64,000 nt of DNA from Burkholderia pyrrocinia (GTDB taxonomy: Bacteria; Pseudomonadota; Gammaproteobacteria; Burkholderiales; Burkholderiaceae): positions 558,001 to 622,000 of the forward strand of contig NZ_CP070979.1 of the NCBI RefSeq assembly GCF_018417535.1, read 5' to 3'. This document shows, in pieces, positions 44,839-54,131 of the stretch. A model generated the notes under the pieces. The model made no database searches, was not told the origin of the DNA, and saw only the letters and a list, made by a program, of their open reading frames with translations. How positions within the stretch are numbered: position 1 is the stretch's first letter; every line of letters starts with the position of its first letter. A program made the translations under genes and the position numbers.

Positions 44839-45627
44839 TCAGCGCCCGTAAAAAACGACCGGTTCGGGTTCCACGCCCCGCTTCATCGCGTCGACGCGGG
44901 CCGTCCGCCCGCGTCGCGCGTCTTCGGTGTTGTGCAACGGCATCCCGAGATCGAGCACCACCTGGTCGGCGCCCGGCACACCGCCCGCCGACCAGGCTTT
45001 CAGCAGCGCGCGGATGGCCGCATACGAGCGCGTCGGACCGTTCGAAAGCCGGATCGCCAGATCCAGCGCAGCTTTTTCCACATCGGCTTCCGGCACCACG
45101 AATGCGGCGATGCCCAGTTCACCCGCCGTCGTACCCGACATCACCTCGCTCAACATCACGTAGCGTGCCGCGCGTGCCGGCCCCGCACGTTCCGCAATCC
45201 GTTGAACGGCACCGCAGACGGGGATGGTGCCGACCGACGGCTCGATGCAGCGAAACGATGCGTTATCCGCAGCCACGACCAGGTCGCAAGCGAGCGCCAG
45301 TTCGAACGCGCCGCCCCAGGCCCGGCCGCGCACGGCACACACGGTCGGAATCTGCAGCGCTTCGATTTTGCGATACGAGTGATGCATGTCGCTGATGAAG
45401 GTGCGCCACGCATTGAATTCCTTGTCGATGAAATCCAGGATATCGCCGCCCTGGCTGAAGTTCGGGCCTTCCGCGCGCACGAGAAGCGCCCGGATGTTCG
45501 CTTCGCTGGCCTCGTGGACGGCTTCGCTCAGGTGTTCGGAAAACGCGGTTGCAATCAGGTTGAGCGGCGGATTCCCGAGCACGATGTGGCCAACGGAATC
45601 GCGGCGCTCGAAACGGACGGATGTCAT
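44839..45627 (-). CDS. Enoyl-CoA hydratase/isomerase family protein
   Basis: A 262-aa crotonase-fold enzyme. The oxyanion-hole segments are visible: LLVRAEGPNFSQGGDILDF and VCAVRGRAWGGAFELALACD. It would hydrate or isomerise an acyl-CoA made by the adjacent ligase, 14 nt upstream, so the two form one operon. AAGGAG lies 6 nt before the ATG. The second catalytic Glu of classical hydratases is not obvious (position reads SVGTIPVCGA), so an isomerase or lyase reaction is possible. Confidence 0.85.
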   Translation of the reverse strand: MTSVRFERRDSVGHIVLGNPPLNLIATAFSEHLSEAVHEASEANIRALLVRAEGPNFSQGGDILDFIDKEFNAWRTFISDMHHSYRKIEALQIPTVCAVRGRAWGGAFELALACDLVVAADNASFRCIEPSVGTIPVCGAVQRIAERAGPARAARYVMLSEVMSGTTAGELGIAAFVVPEADVEKAALDLAIRLSNGPTRSYAAIRALLKAWSAGGVPGADQVVLDLGMPLHNTEDARRGRTARVDAMKRGVEPEPVVFYGR

Positions 45628-45641
45628 GTGTATCTCCTTGA

Positions 45642-47378
45642 TCAGGCAGTTCTGCTTACATTCAGATCGAGTTCCCGGATCATGCTTTCGCGCATGGCGA
45701 ACTTCTGCGCTTTTCCAGTCACCGTCATCGGCATGTCTTCGACGAAGCGGATATAACGCGGGATCTTGAAGTGCGCGATCCGGTCCCGGCAGAAGTCACG
45801 GATCTCGTCCTCGGACGCCTCCTGGCCCGGCTTGAGCACGATCCACGCGCAAATCTCCTCGCCGTACTTCCGATCGGGCACCCCGAATACCTGCACGGTC
45901 TGCACCTTGGGATGGCGGAACAGGAACTCTTCGATCTCGCGCGGGTAGACGTTCTCGCCGCCGCGAATGAGCATGTCCTTCACACGCCCGACGATATTGC
46001 AGTAGCCGTCGGCATCGATCGTCGCGAGGTCGCCGGTGTGCATCCAGCCGTCGCGGATCGCGTCGCGCGTTCGCGCTTCGTCATCCCAGTAGCCGAGCAT
46101 GACCGAGTAGCCGCGGGTGCACAGTTCGCCCGTCTCGCCAACCGGCACGACCTTCCCGTCCACGTCGACCACCTTGCACTCGAGATGCGGCTGGATGCGG
46201 CCGACCGTCGACACCCGCTTGTCGAGCGGATCGTCCGTTGCGCTCTGGAACGACACCGGGCTGGTTTCCGTCATGCCGTAGGCAATGGTGACCTCCGTCA
46301 TGTGCATGGTCGACACGACCCGTTTCATCACCTCGATCGGGCACGGCGCGCCGGCCATGATGCCGGTGCGCAGGCTGGAGAAATCGTATTGAGCGAAATC
46401 CGGGTGGTCGAGCTGCGCGATGAACATCGTCGGGACACCGTGCAGCGCGGTGCAACGCTCGTCGCTCACGGCCGCCATGGTGGCCAACGCATCGAACGCC
46501 TCGCCCGGGAAGACCATGCACGCGCCGCTGACCGTACACGCGAGGACCGACATCACCATGCCGAAGCAGTGATACAGCGGTACGGGCACGCACAGCCGGT
46601 CCCCTTCCCGCAAGTTCATGGCCGCGGCCACGAACCGTGCGTTGTTGATGATGTTCCGGTGCGTCAACGTGGCGCCCTTGGGCGCGCCGGTGGTGCCGCT
46701 GGTGAACTGGATGTTGATCGGGTCGTTGGCGTCGAGCCCCGCGGCAATCGCATCCAGCTCGTCCATCGACACGCCTGCGCCACGCGCAAGCACCTGCCGA
46801 TACGTCAGCATGCCCGGTGTGGGCACATCCTCCATGCGAATCACCCATCGCAGCGTGGGCAGCCTTGCCGCACGCAAATCGCCGGGCTCGCAGTGCTTCA
46901 GCTCGGGAGCCAGGGTCTGCAGCATGTCCAGGTAACGGGACGTCTTGAACGACTCGGGCGCGACGATGGCCTTGCAGCCCACCTTGTTCAGCGCGTATTC
47001 AAGCTCCGCAAGCCGATACGCCGGATTGACGTTGACCAGTATCAGACCGAGCCGGGCGGTCGCAAACTGGGTCACCGTCCACTCGAACCGGTTGGGTGAC
47101 CAGATGCCGATACGGTCGCCTCGGCGCAGGCCCATCGCATGCAGGCCGGCCGCCATCGCGTCGACCTCGTCGGCGAACGCCTGCCAATTCCAGCGAACGC
47201 CCTGCGCGCGGAATACGACGGCGGGCCGTTCGCCGTGGCGCTTCACGGTTTCGGCCAGCAGGGCCGGCACGGTCAGTTCGCTCAACGCGGAACCGGTGTC
47301 GCCTTTGACGCAGGACAGTCCATCGACCGGCAGCGTCGCATCGTTGCCGGGCCCGGATGTTCCAGTCTGAATCTTCAT
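45642..47378 (-). CDS. AMP-forming acyl-CoA synthetase
   Basis: A 578-aa ANL-superfamily ligase that activates a carboxylic acid with ATP and CoA. Motifs: P-loop [16 protein letters not shown], the central [22 protein letters not shown] and [18 protein letters not shown], and the catalytic Lys near the end ([11 protein letters not shown]). Resembles medium/long-chain or aryl-acid ligases; substrate class cannot be read by eye. ATG 47378 has TGGAGA upstream. The palindrome at 47465-47480, 87 nt before the ATG, is shared with the other catabolic operons. Confidence 0.9.
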   Translation of the reverse strand: MKIQTGTSGPGNDATLPVDGLSCVKGDTGSALSELTVPALLAETVKRHGERPAVVFRAQGVRWNWQAFADEVDAMAAGLHAMGLRRGDRIGIWSPNRFEWTVTQFATARLGLILVNVNPAYRLAELEYALNKVGCKAIVAPESFKTSRYLDMLQTLAPELKHCEPGDLRAARLPTLRWVIRMEDVPTPGMLTYRQVLARGAGVSMDELDAIAAGLDANDPINIQFTSGTTGAPKGATLTHRNIINNARFVAAAMNLREGDRLCVPVPLYHCFGMVMSVLACTVSGACMVFPGEAFDALATMAAVSDERCTALHGVPTMFIAQLDHPDFAQYDFSSLRTGIMAGAPCPIEVMKRVVSTMHMTEVTIAYGMTETSPVSFQSATDDPLDKRVSTVGRIQPHLECKVVDVDGKVVPVGETGELCTRGYSVMLGYWDDEARTRDAIRDGWMHTGDLATIDADGYCNIVGRVKDMLIRGGENVYPREIEEFLFRHPKVQTVQVFGVPDRKYGEEICAWIVLKPGQEASEDEIRDFCRDRIAHFKIPRYIRFVEDMPMTVTGKAQKFAMRESMIRELDLNVSRTA

Positions 47379-47734
47379 ACGTGTCTCCAGAGTTTCACCG
47401 GCGCAAGGCTCGCCACGACTGGTGCGTGGGCTTCGTCCGATAAGTTTCTGGAGTGCATCTTTGTATCTTCCCAGGAAGATGTCAAGAAGGGATTTTACCC
47501 GCATCGCGATGAGGGGTGCTTGCGAACAAATAATCTATGAAAAACGGCATTCTTCACGATTTCCGCCCGGAAAATCGAGTGAAGCGATGCGCAGCCGCTC
47601 TATCGTCATGCGACATAACACCATCCTCGGAAGAAATTCCGAAAATGTCTTCTCTGCAGGAAAGGCGGCGACGACCGGACATCCCGAAGGACATCCGTCG
47701 CCGGCACACGCATCGCAATGCGCGTGCCGTTTCT
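47379..47734. other. Gene-free stretch upstream of the CoA ligase
   Basis: This 356-nt stretch separates the ligase start from the porin stop, both on the minus strand. It holds operator A (47465-47480) and several degenerate TTCC/GGAA half-sites, for example around 47625-47665. No gene is convincing. Confidence 0.5.
47465..47480. promoter_or_regulatory. Operator A: ATCTTCC-CA-GGAAGAT
   Basis: A perfect 7-bp inverted repeat with a 2-nt spacer, 87 nt upstream of the CoA-ligase start. The same core occurs at 48909, 49069 and 55178, in front of other genes of the catabolic island, so it is probably the binding site of the MarR regulator at 55198. Confidence 0.65.
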
Positions 47735-48883
47735 TCAGAACATATGGCGAATGCCGAGCATCACCCCGGTCTGATCCACGCCCGCCGCCGGCCACGAAGC
47801 AGTGCCCGCGGTGCCGCCGTCGATCGTGAGCACGGAGTTGCGCTGATTGAAGATGCGCCCTGCCGTCACGTACACCGAGCTGCGCTTCGACAGCAGATAC
47901 ATCGCGCGCGCCGCGATCACGGACGCGCCGGCATCGTGTCCGCTCACCGTGAGATGGCCGAACTGCGCGTCGAGGACGATCGTTGGAACCGGCAGATAAG
48001 TCGCGCCGAGCCACCAGTAATTGCTGCTCGCATCGACGACGCCCGGCGCCAGCTCCCCGTGGTTGATGCGGTGCAGGAAGCCGCCGCCGATCGTCGCGGT
48101 GCCGAACTTCACGTAGCCGTCGATGACGGCGCGCGTGTCGGTCTGCGAGCTGCGCGGCAGCGGCGAGCCGGGCCCGCCGCCGCCATTGTTCCGGTCGATC
48201 GCGGTCGCGATGCCCCAGCTCTGCGCTTCGTATTTCACCATCGCGGCGATCGTCTTGCACGCGCGGTAGTCGGTCGGCGACTGGCCCGCGCATCCGCCGG
48301 CGGCCGCGGGCGCGACCGCGTCCCGGCCGAGCGAATAACTGACGCCGAAAGTGAAGCCCGACGACGTAATGCTGTAGACGATCGTGTTGTCGAGACGCGC
48401 CTGGGCCAGATACGTGTCGAGCAGCCCCGCCGCATAGATGTTCGGCCCCATCGTGTCGCCCGGTATCGCCCAATAGATCTGCGAATACTGACGGCCGAAC
48501 GACAGCGTGCCCCACCGCCCCGACAGCCCGACGTACGCCTGCCGGCCAAACAGGCGGCCGCTCTGGTTCAGCGTCCCCTGCCCCGGCGAGAAGCCCGACT
48601 CCAGCACGAAGACCGCGCTCAGGCCGCCGCCCAGATCCTCCTTGCCACGAATGCCCCACCGCGACGGCAACGACCCGGTGAGTTGCGGCACCTTCGCCAC
48701 ACTCTGCTTCTGGGGCCCGACATTCGTCACGTATTCGACGCCGGTATCGATGATCCCGTACAGCGTCACGCTCGATTGCGCGTGAGCGGCTCCCGACGCG
48801 CACACCGCGAGCGTCGAAAGTCCGAGCCAGACCGCCTTGCGCCGCGCCAGCCCTTCTCCAAACCCATTTGTCCGCAGACTCAT
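47735..48883 (-). CDS. Outer-membrane porin, Burkholderia OmpC-like family
   Basis: A 382-aa general porin with signal peptide ending GAAHA-QSSVTLYG, the family-typical first strand, then many amphipathic strands and a C-terminal Phe (LGIRHMF), the outer-membrane insertion signal. The loop-3 region and motifs SRWGIRGKEDLGGGL and GRQAYVGLSG are characteristic. GGAGG lies 8 nt before ATG 48883; ATG 48898 has no such site. Divergent from the hemerythrin gene with two shared operators, so it is probably the uptake pore for the substrate of the catabolic island. Confidence 0.9.
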   Translation of the reverse strand: MSLRTNGFGEGLARRKAVWLGLSTLAVCASGAAHAQSSVTLYGIIDTGVEYVTNVGPQKQSVAKVPQLTGSLPSRWGIRGKEDLGGGLSAVFVLESGFSPGQGTLNQSGRLFGRQAYVGLSGRWGTLSFGRQYSQIYWAIPGDTMGPNIYAAGLLDTYLAQARLDNTIVYSITSSGFTFGVSYSLGRDAVAPAAAGGCAGQSPTDYRACKTIAAMVKYEAQSWGIATAIDRNNGGGGPGSPLPRSSQTDTRAVIDGYVKFGTATIGGGFLHRINHGELAPGVVDASSNYWWLGATYLPVPTIVLDAQFGHLTVSGHDAGASVIAARAMYLLSKRSSVYVTAGRIFNQRNSVLTIDGGTAGTASWPAAGVDQTGVMLGIRHMF

Positions 48884-48908
48884 TTTTGCCGCCTCCATGT
48901 AATTCTCG

Positions 48909-48922
48909 TCTTCCACGGAAGA
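48909..48922. promoter_or_regulatory. Operator B: TCTTCC-AC-GGAAGA
   Basis: Perfect 6-bp arms with a 2-nt spacer, 26 nt upstream of the porin ATG. A half-site ATCTTCC follows at 48935-48941. It nearly repeats operator C, on the other side of this divergent region. Confidence 0.6.
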
Positions 48923-49068
48923 TAGTAATCGCACATCTTCCATGTCAACCGAAAGACGGATCGTGAGTTACCCTATGTCAGCTCGAAGCGGCGCTAGTAC
49001 GGGGTACTTCCGCGAATTTCAGCCACTCATAGTTTTCCCTGACTCGACATCCGGTTCTTCGTTATCTA

Positions 49069-49082
49069 TCTTCCACGGAAGA
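49069..49082. promoter_or_regulatory. Operator C: TCTTCC-AC-GGAAGA
   Basis: The same 14-bp sequence as operator B, 38 nt upstream of the hemerythrin ATG. Together B and C flank the divergent porin/hemerythrin promoters, a layout suited to joint repression. Confidence 0.6.
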
Positions 49083-49120
49083 CGAATATGATTCGTCTGA
49101 TCCAGTTCATGTAGCGAGAT

Positions 49121-49624
49121 ATGAAAATGAAAGAATCAGAAGATCATCAGGCTGGCGCCCATCCCCGGAGCGTGCCGTCGCCGGCCGAAACCGCCGGCTT
49201 CGTCTGGAACGACGACTACGCGCTCGGCCACGGATCGATGGACGACACGCACCACGAATTCGTCGAATGCGTGAACGCGCTGCTCATGACATCGGACGAC
49301 GACCTCGAGCGCGCGCTCGACGCCTTTGCCGAGCATGCGCACCGCCACTTCGGTGACGAGGATGCCGCGATGCGCGACACGGCCTATGGCTCCGCGGGCT
49401 GCCATATCGACGAGCACGCGGCCGTGCTGCGGTCGACCGACGAAGTTCGCGCCGCGCTGGCCGAAGGCCGGCCGCAGGTCGTCCGTTCATTTGCCCGCGC
49501 ATTGGCCGGGTGGTTTCCCGAGCATGTGCGCGTGATGGACCAAGGGCTCGCGCGCTGGCTCGTTCAGCAACAACTGGGCGCGTCGCCGGTGGTCATCCGG
49601 CGCCGTCTTCCTGTCGCGGCCTGA
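49121..49624 (+). CDS. Bacteriohemerythrin-like protein
   Basis: A 167-aa protein with the hemerythrin di-iron ligand pattern: His44 or His45, His76-x3-Glu80 (HFGDEDAAM), His95, His99 (CHIDEHAAVL) and His135-x4-Asp140 (FPEHVRVMD). Hemerythrins bind O2; here it may deliver O2 to, or buffer it for, the two Rieske oxygenases downstream. It is the first gene of the plus-strand catabolic operon. The N-terminal 20 residues are polar and probably disordered. Confidence 0.85.
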   Translation: MKMKESEDHQAGAHPRSVPSPAETAGFVWNDDYALGHGSMDDTHHEFVECVNALLMTSDDDLERALDAFAEHAHRHFGDEDAAMRDTAYGSAGCHIDEHAAVLRSTDEVRAALAEGRPQVVRSFARALAGWFPEHVRVMDQGLARWLVQQQLGASPVVIRRRLPVAA

Positions 49625-49653
49625 CGCACGCCCCTTTCATACGAGCACTCATC

Positions 49654-50652
49654 ATGGAACGGAACACCCCCCCATCGAACGCGTTGCTGCAAGTCGGCGT
49701 ATCCGCGAAGACGTGGCTGGCCGACGATATCGTCGGCTATGAATTCGAGCCGCTGTCGGACGAGCGGCTGCCCGACTTCGAAGCGGGTGCGCATATCGAC
49801 GTGCACCTGCCGGGCGGGCTCGTGCGTCAGTACTCGCTGTACGACCTGCCCGGCGAGCCGTCGCGCTATCGCATCGGCGTACTGCGCGACCCGCAATCGC
49901 GCGGCGGATCCGCGAGCCTGCACGACGACGTCCGCGCGGGCGACACGCTGTCGATCAGCGCGCCGCGCAATCACTTTGCGCTGCACCGCGGCCCCGAGCG
50001 GTCGCTGCTGTTTGCGGGCGGCATCGGCATCACGCCGATCCTCGGCATGGCGCAGCAACTGGCGCGCGAGAGCCGGCCGTTCGTCATGCACTACTGCGGC
50101 CGCTCGCTGTCGCGGATGGCGTTCGTCGAGCGCGTGCAGCAGATGTCGTCCGGCGACGATTCGCACGCACGGGTGCATGTTCACGTCGACGACGGCCCGG
50201 CCGCGCAGCACCTCGACGCGCGCGCCGAGATCGGCTCGCCGTCGGCCGACACGCATCTGTATGTCTGCGGGCCGACGGGCTTCATGGATCTCATCCTGCA
50301 GACCGCCCGCGCGCTCGGTTGGGACGAAGCGCATCTGCACCGCGAATATTTCGCGGCGGCGCCGGTCGAGCCGTCGGATGAAGACGCTCCGTTCGAAATC
50401 GAAATTCACGGCAGCGGCGACGTGATCCGGGTGGGTGCCGGCCAAAGCGCTGCGCATGCGCTGCTGGACGCGGGATTCAACCTGCCGCTGTCGTGCGAAC
50501 AAGGCGTTTGCGGCACCTGCATGACCCGGGTGCTGGCCGGCGAGCCCGACCATCGGGATCTCTATCTCACCGACGACGAGAAAGCGCGCAACGACAGCTT
50601 CATGCCGTGCTGCTCGCGCGCGAAGACTGCGCGGCTGGTACTCGATCTCTGA
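49654..50652 (+). CDS. Rieske oxygenase reductase (VanB/phthalate dioxygenase reductase type)
   Basis: A 332-aa reductase with an FMN-binding domain first (RQYSLYDLP, residues 59-67), a NAD(P)H domain (AGGIGITPILGMA and YVCGPTGFMD), and a C-terminal plant-type [2Fe-2S] domain (Cys281, Cys286, Cys289 in CEQGVCGTC and Cys319 or Cys320). It passes electrons from NAD(P)H to the Rieske components encoded next, 45 nt downstream. ATG 49654 is preferred; the open frame upstream overlaps the hemerythrin gene and is Arg-rich. Confidence 0.92.
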   Translation: MERNTPPSNALLQVGVSAKTWLADDIVGYEFEPLSDERLPDFEAGAHIDVHLPGGLVRQYSLYDLPGEPSRYRIGVLRDPQSRGGSASLHDDVRAGDTLSISAPRNHFALHRGPERSLLFAGGIGITPILGMAQQLARESRPFVMHYCGRSLSRMAFVERVQQMSSGDDSHARVHVHVDDGPAAQHLDARAEIGSPSADTHLYVCGPTGFMDLILQTARALGWDEAHLHREYFAAAPVEPSDEDAPFEIEIHGSGDVIRVGAGQSAAHALLDAGFNLPLSCEQGVCGTCMTRVLAGEPDHRDLYLTDDEKARNDSFMPCCSRAKTARLVLDL

Positions 50653-50697
50653 TGCCGCCGCTCGCGTACCGCTGAAACCTGGAACGAGGGAATCAAC

Positions 50698-51999
50698 ATG
50701 TTGACCAAGCAGGACAATGAACTGATGTGCCGCACGGGCCCGGGCACCGCGATGGGCAATGCGATGCGCCGCTTCTGGCTGCCGGTGATCCAGTCGTCCG
50801 ACCTCCCGCAGCCGAACGGCGACCCGAACACGATCGAGCTGCTCGGGCAACGTTTCGTGGTCTGGCGCGACCGGGACGGCCGGCCCGGCCTCTACGACGA
50901 AGGCTGCCTGCACCGCGGCGCGTCGATGCAACTCGCCCGCGCGGACGGCGACGGCCTGCGCTGCATCTATCACGGCTGGAAATTCGCGGTGGACGGCACG
51001 GTGCTCGAAACGCCGAACGTTCCCGATCCGAAGTTCAAGAGCCGTATCAGGGGCCGCACGTACCCGGTGCGCGAAGCGGGCGGCCTGATGTGGGCGTACC
51101 TCGGCCCGGAGGGCAACGCGCCGCCGTTCCCGCACCGGGCCTTCATGGACCTGCCGGATGCCCATCGCATCAACGTGTGCGCGATCGTCAACTGCAATTT
51201 CGTGCAGGTGATCGAAGGGCTCGTCGACTCGTCGCATCTGACCGTGCTGCACAGCTCCGCGCTGGCCCGGACCAACGACTCCGACCTCGACTACGCGGGG
51301 AAGATCACGCACATGCAGTTCGACGCGGCCCCGACGATCGAGGCGGACGAGACGGATTTCGGCTTTCACTACGTCGCGATCCGCCAGGCCGGCGAAAACC
51401 GCATCGCCCGCGTCACGTCGTTCATCGCGCCGGGCTTCATCGCCAACGCGAACGGCGACGTGTGGCTCGCCGCGGTCCCGATCAACGACGAGCGCTGCTA
51501 CTTCTTCCACGTGTGGTGGGATGCCGAAAAGCCCGTCGGCGAAGAGCCGCTGCGCAGCGCGCAGCTCAAGTTCGTGGGCCTCGACGAGCCGACGCTGCGC
51601 AAATACGGGATGACGCTCGACACCTGCGACTCGCCGGCGGCGATGTCGTTTGCCAACGGCTATCGCCAGGATCGCCGGGCCCAACGCGACGGCCACTTCA
51701 CCGGATTCGACAGCATCACGCAGGAAGACGCCGCATGCAGCATCTCGAGCGGCGCGATCCGCGACCGGTCGCAGGAAATGCTGTCGACCGCGGATCTCGC
51801 GATCAGCCGCCTTCATCGCACGCTGCTCGCGTGCGCGCGCGCGGAGCGCGATCAGCAGGACATTCCGGCGCTGCGCGCGGAATCCGGCCGCGCGATCGGC
51901 GTGTCCGGCGAAATCGGCCCGGGCGAGGACTGGCGGCGGCTGGTTCCGCACCACCGGATCGTGTCGTCTTCCGGCGCACGCACGCAGCGCAACACATAA
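50698..51999 (+). CDS. Rieske oxygenase alpha subunit 1 (phthalate 4,5-dioxygenase group)
   Basis: A 433-aa ring-hydroxylating or demethylating oxygenase. Rieske ligands: Cys70-x-His72 and Cys89-x2-His92 (CLHRGA ... CIYHGWK). Mononuclear iron ligands: Asp177-x2-His180-x4-His185 (DSSHLTVLH). The single-subunit type resembles phthalate 4,5-dioxygenase and vanillate demethylase, which lack a beta subunit; none is encoded here. It is a paralogue of the next gene with ligands at identical positions, so the cluster may handle two sequential oxidations or two substrates. Substrate unknown. Confidence 0.9.
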   Translation: MLTKQDNELMCRTGPGTAMGNAMRRFWLPVIQSSDLPQPNGDPNTIELLGQRFVVWRDRDGRPGLYDEGCLHRGASMQLARADGDGLRCIYHGWKFAVDGTVLETPNVPDPKFKSRIRGRTYPVREAGGLMWAYLGPEGNAPPFPHRAFMDLPDAHRINVCAIVNCNFVQVIEGLVDSSHLTVLHSSALARTNDSDLDYAGKITHMQFDAAPTIEADETDFGFHYVAIRQAGENRIARVTSFIAPGFIANANGDVWLAAVPINDERCYFFHVWWDAEKPVGEEPLRSAQLKFVGLDEPTLRKYGMTLDTCDSPAAMSFANGYRQDRRAQRDGHFTGFDSITQEDAACSISSGAIRDRSQEMLSTADLAISRLHRTLLACARAERDQQDIPALRAESGRAIGVSGEIGPGEDWRRLVPHHRIVSSSGARTQRNT

Positions 52000-52023
52000 C
52001 CCGAGTTGAAACAGGAGTTCGAT

Positions 52024-53292
52024 ATGTTGAGCCACGAAGATAACGAAATGTTGTGCCGCGTCGGCCCGGGCACGCCCGGCGGCGCATTGATGCGACGTTA
52101 CTGGCACCCGGTCTGCACGTCCGCGCAACTGCCGGATCCGGACGGCGCACCGCTGCGCGTGCGTCTGCTCGGCGAGCAGTATGTCGCGTTCCGGGACACG
52201 AACGGCCAGGTCGGCCTGCTCGAGGAGCTGTGCATGCACCGCGGCGCGTCGCTCGCACTCGGCCGCGTCGAGGAAGGCGGCATTCGCTGCCTGTATCACG
52301 GCTGGAAGTTCAGCGTGTCGGGCGCCGTGATGGAAACGCCGAACCATGCGGACCCGAAGTACGCGGCACGGATGAAGGCGCCCGCGTTTCCGGTGCGCGA
52401 GGCCGGCGGCATCGTGTGGGCCTACGTCGGCCCGCAGGAGCAGGAGCCCGCGTTCTCGCGCTACGCGTTCATGGATGCGGAACCGAACCATCGCGTCGTG
52501 CTGCGCATCAACGTCGCGTGCAACTACCTGCAACTGGTCGAAGGCGGCGAGGACAGCTCGCACGTCGGCGTGCTGCACACCAACATGGCGCGGCCGGGCT
52601 GGAAGGACGATGCGTTCACGCGCAATCCGGATGTCGTGAACCCGGCCGCGCTCGCGTCGAACGACCTCGAGCCGTCGCTGAAAATCGAGGACACGGCGTT
52701 CGGCTTTCACTACGTCGCGCTGCGCAAGACCGACGAGCCGGGCGTACGCAACGCGCGCGTCGTTCCGTTCATCGTGCCGTACGGCCGCATCATTCCCGCG
52801 CCGGCGTTTCTGTTCACCGTGCTCGAAGTGCCCGAAGACGACACGCACACGAGCACCTACATCGTCGTGCACGGCGACTCGCCGATCACCGAGGAAAAGA
52901 TCGTCGAGCTGCTCGGCCTGGACGATCCGAAGTATTACGATCGCAAGAACTGCACGTTCAACGCGAGCTGGGCCGATTCGTTCGGCCAGAGCCGCGCGCT
53001 GATGAAGGAAAACTGGACCGGCCTGCGCGGCGTCGAAGTCGAGGACGCGACGATCGGGCTGTCCCAGGGCCCGCTCTACGACCGGTCGCGCGAGCATCTG
53101 GTGCCCGCGGACCAGGCCGTCGTGCGCGTGCGCCGCGCGCTGCTGGCAGCGGTCAAGCGCGTGATGAACGACGAGCCGCCGCCGGCGCTCGGGCTCGATC
53201 TGCGCGGCGTCGGCGCGTGCGACCGGCCACTCGCGGACGATGCATCCTGGCAGGATCTGCTGCCGTCGCATCGCGAAACCATCGAAGCGTAA
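52024..53292 (+). CDS. Rieske oxygenase alpha subunit 2 (paralogue)
   Basis: A 422-aa oxygenase closely related to its neighbour; N-termini MLTKQDNELMCRTGPG and MLSHEDNEMLCRVGPG align directly. Rieske ligands Cys70/His72 and Cys89/His92, mononuclear site Asp177, His180, His185 (EDSSHVGVLH). ATG 52024 has GGAG 7 nt before it; the frame is open from a TTG at 52006. Two intact copies with one reductase suggest distinct substrate ranges. Neither has lost a metal ligand. Confidence 0.9.
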   Translation: MLSHEDNEMLCRVGPGTPGGALMRRYWHPVCTSAQLPDPDGAPLRVRLLGEQYVAFRDTNGQVGLLEELCMHRGASLALGRVEEGGIRCLYHGWKFSVSGAVMETPNHADPKYAARMKAPAFPVREAGGIVWAYVGPQEQEPAFSRYAFMDAEPNHRVVLRINVACNYLQLVEGGEDSSHVGVLHTNMARPGWKDDAFTRNPDVVNPAALASNDLEPSLKIEDTAFGFHYVALRKTDEPGVRNARVVPFIVPYGRIIPAPAFLFTVLEVPEDDTHTSTYIVVHGDSPITEEKIVELLGLDDPKYYDRKNCTFNASWADSFGQSRALMKENWTGLRGVEVEDATIGLSQGPLYDRSREHLVPADQAVVRVRRALLAAVKRVMNDEPPPALGLDLRGVGACDRPLADDASWQDLLPSHRETIEA

Positions 53293-53303
53293 GGAGCACC
53301 TTG

Positions 53304-54131
53304 ATGACGAACGATCCAACCCGCAGCCACACGCCGGACTACCTGTCGCTGCTGCGACTCGACGGGCGCGGTTTCGTCCTGCTCGGCGCCGGCCAGGGCA
53401 TCGGCGAGCAGACGGTTCATGCGCTGGCCCAGGCCGGTGCGCGCGTGCTCTGCGTCGACCGCGACGAAGCACTCGCCCGCCGCATCGCCGAAGCCGTCGA
53501 CGGGATTCCTTGCGCGGCCGACGCCACATCGCGCGACGACATGCAGCGCGTGTTCGACACGGCGCGCCGGCACTTCGGCCGCATCCACGGCGTCGTCGAC
53601 ATCATCGGCGTCGCGGGCATCAAGCCGCTGGCCGCTGTCGACGATGCGTCGTGGAATCAGCAGTTCGACATCGTCGTGCGCCACGCGTACCTCGCGCTGC
53701 AGATCGGCGGCGAGATGATGAAGGCCGACGGCGGCGGCACGTTCGCGTTCGTCGGCTCGCTCGCCGGCGATCGCGCGGTGCCGAGCGAGGTCGCGTATGC
53801 GGCGTCGAAGGCCGCGCTGCACCATCTCGTGCGCTGCGCGGGCGTCGAGTATGCGCCGTACAACGTGCGCATCAACGCGGTGTCTCCCGGGTTCGTGCGC
53901 ACGCCGCGATTGAATCAGCGGCTGGACGAAGCGACCTGGACGCGGATCGGCGAAGCGATCCCGATCGGGCGCGCGGCCACGCCCGCGGAAATCGCCGGCC
54001 ACCTGCTGTTCCTCGCGTCCGACCTGAGTGCCCACATGGCCGGCGAAATCGTCACCGTCGACGGCGGGCTGAGCGTGAAGGCCGCCATTCCTGCCATTAC
54101 GTTTGCCCCGTCGGCAACACCCACGCCATGA
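53304..54131 (+). CDS. Short-chain dehydrogenase/reductase
   Basis: A 275-aa NAD(P)-dependent SDR. Cofactor motif LGAGQGIGEQ, strand motif IIGVAG in place of NNAG, Ser in FVGSLAG and catalytic YAASK. In this operon it could oxidise a cis-dihydrodiol or hydroxymethyl product made by the Rieske oxygenases. AAGGAG is 8 nt before the ATG; its stop overlaps the esterase start (ATGA). Confidence 0.9.
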   Translation: MTNDPTRSHTPDYLSLLRLDGRGFVLLGAGQGIGEQTVHALAQAGARVLCVDRDEALARRIAEAVDGIPCAADATSRDDMQRVFDTARRHFGRIHGVVDIIGVAGIKPLAAVDDASWNQQFDIVVRHAYLALQIGGEMMKADGGGTFAFVGSLAGDRAVPSEVAYAASKAALHHLVRCAGVEYAPYNVRINAVSPGFVRTPRLNQRLDEATWTRIGEAIPIGRAATPAEIAGHLLFLASDLSAHMAGEIVTVDGGLSVKAAIPAITFAPSATPTP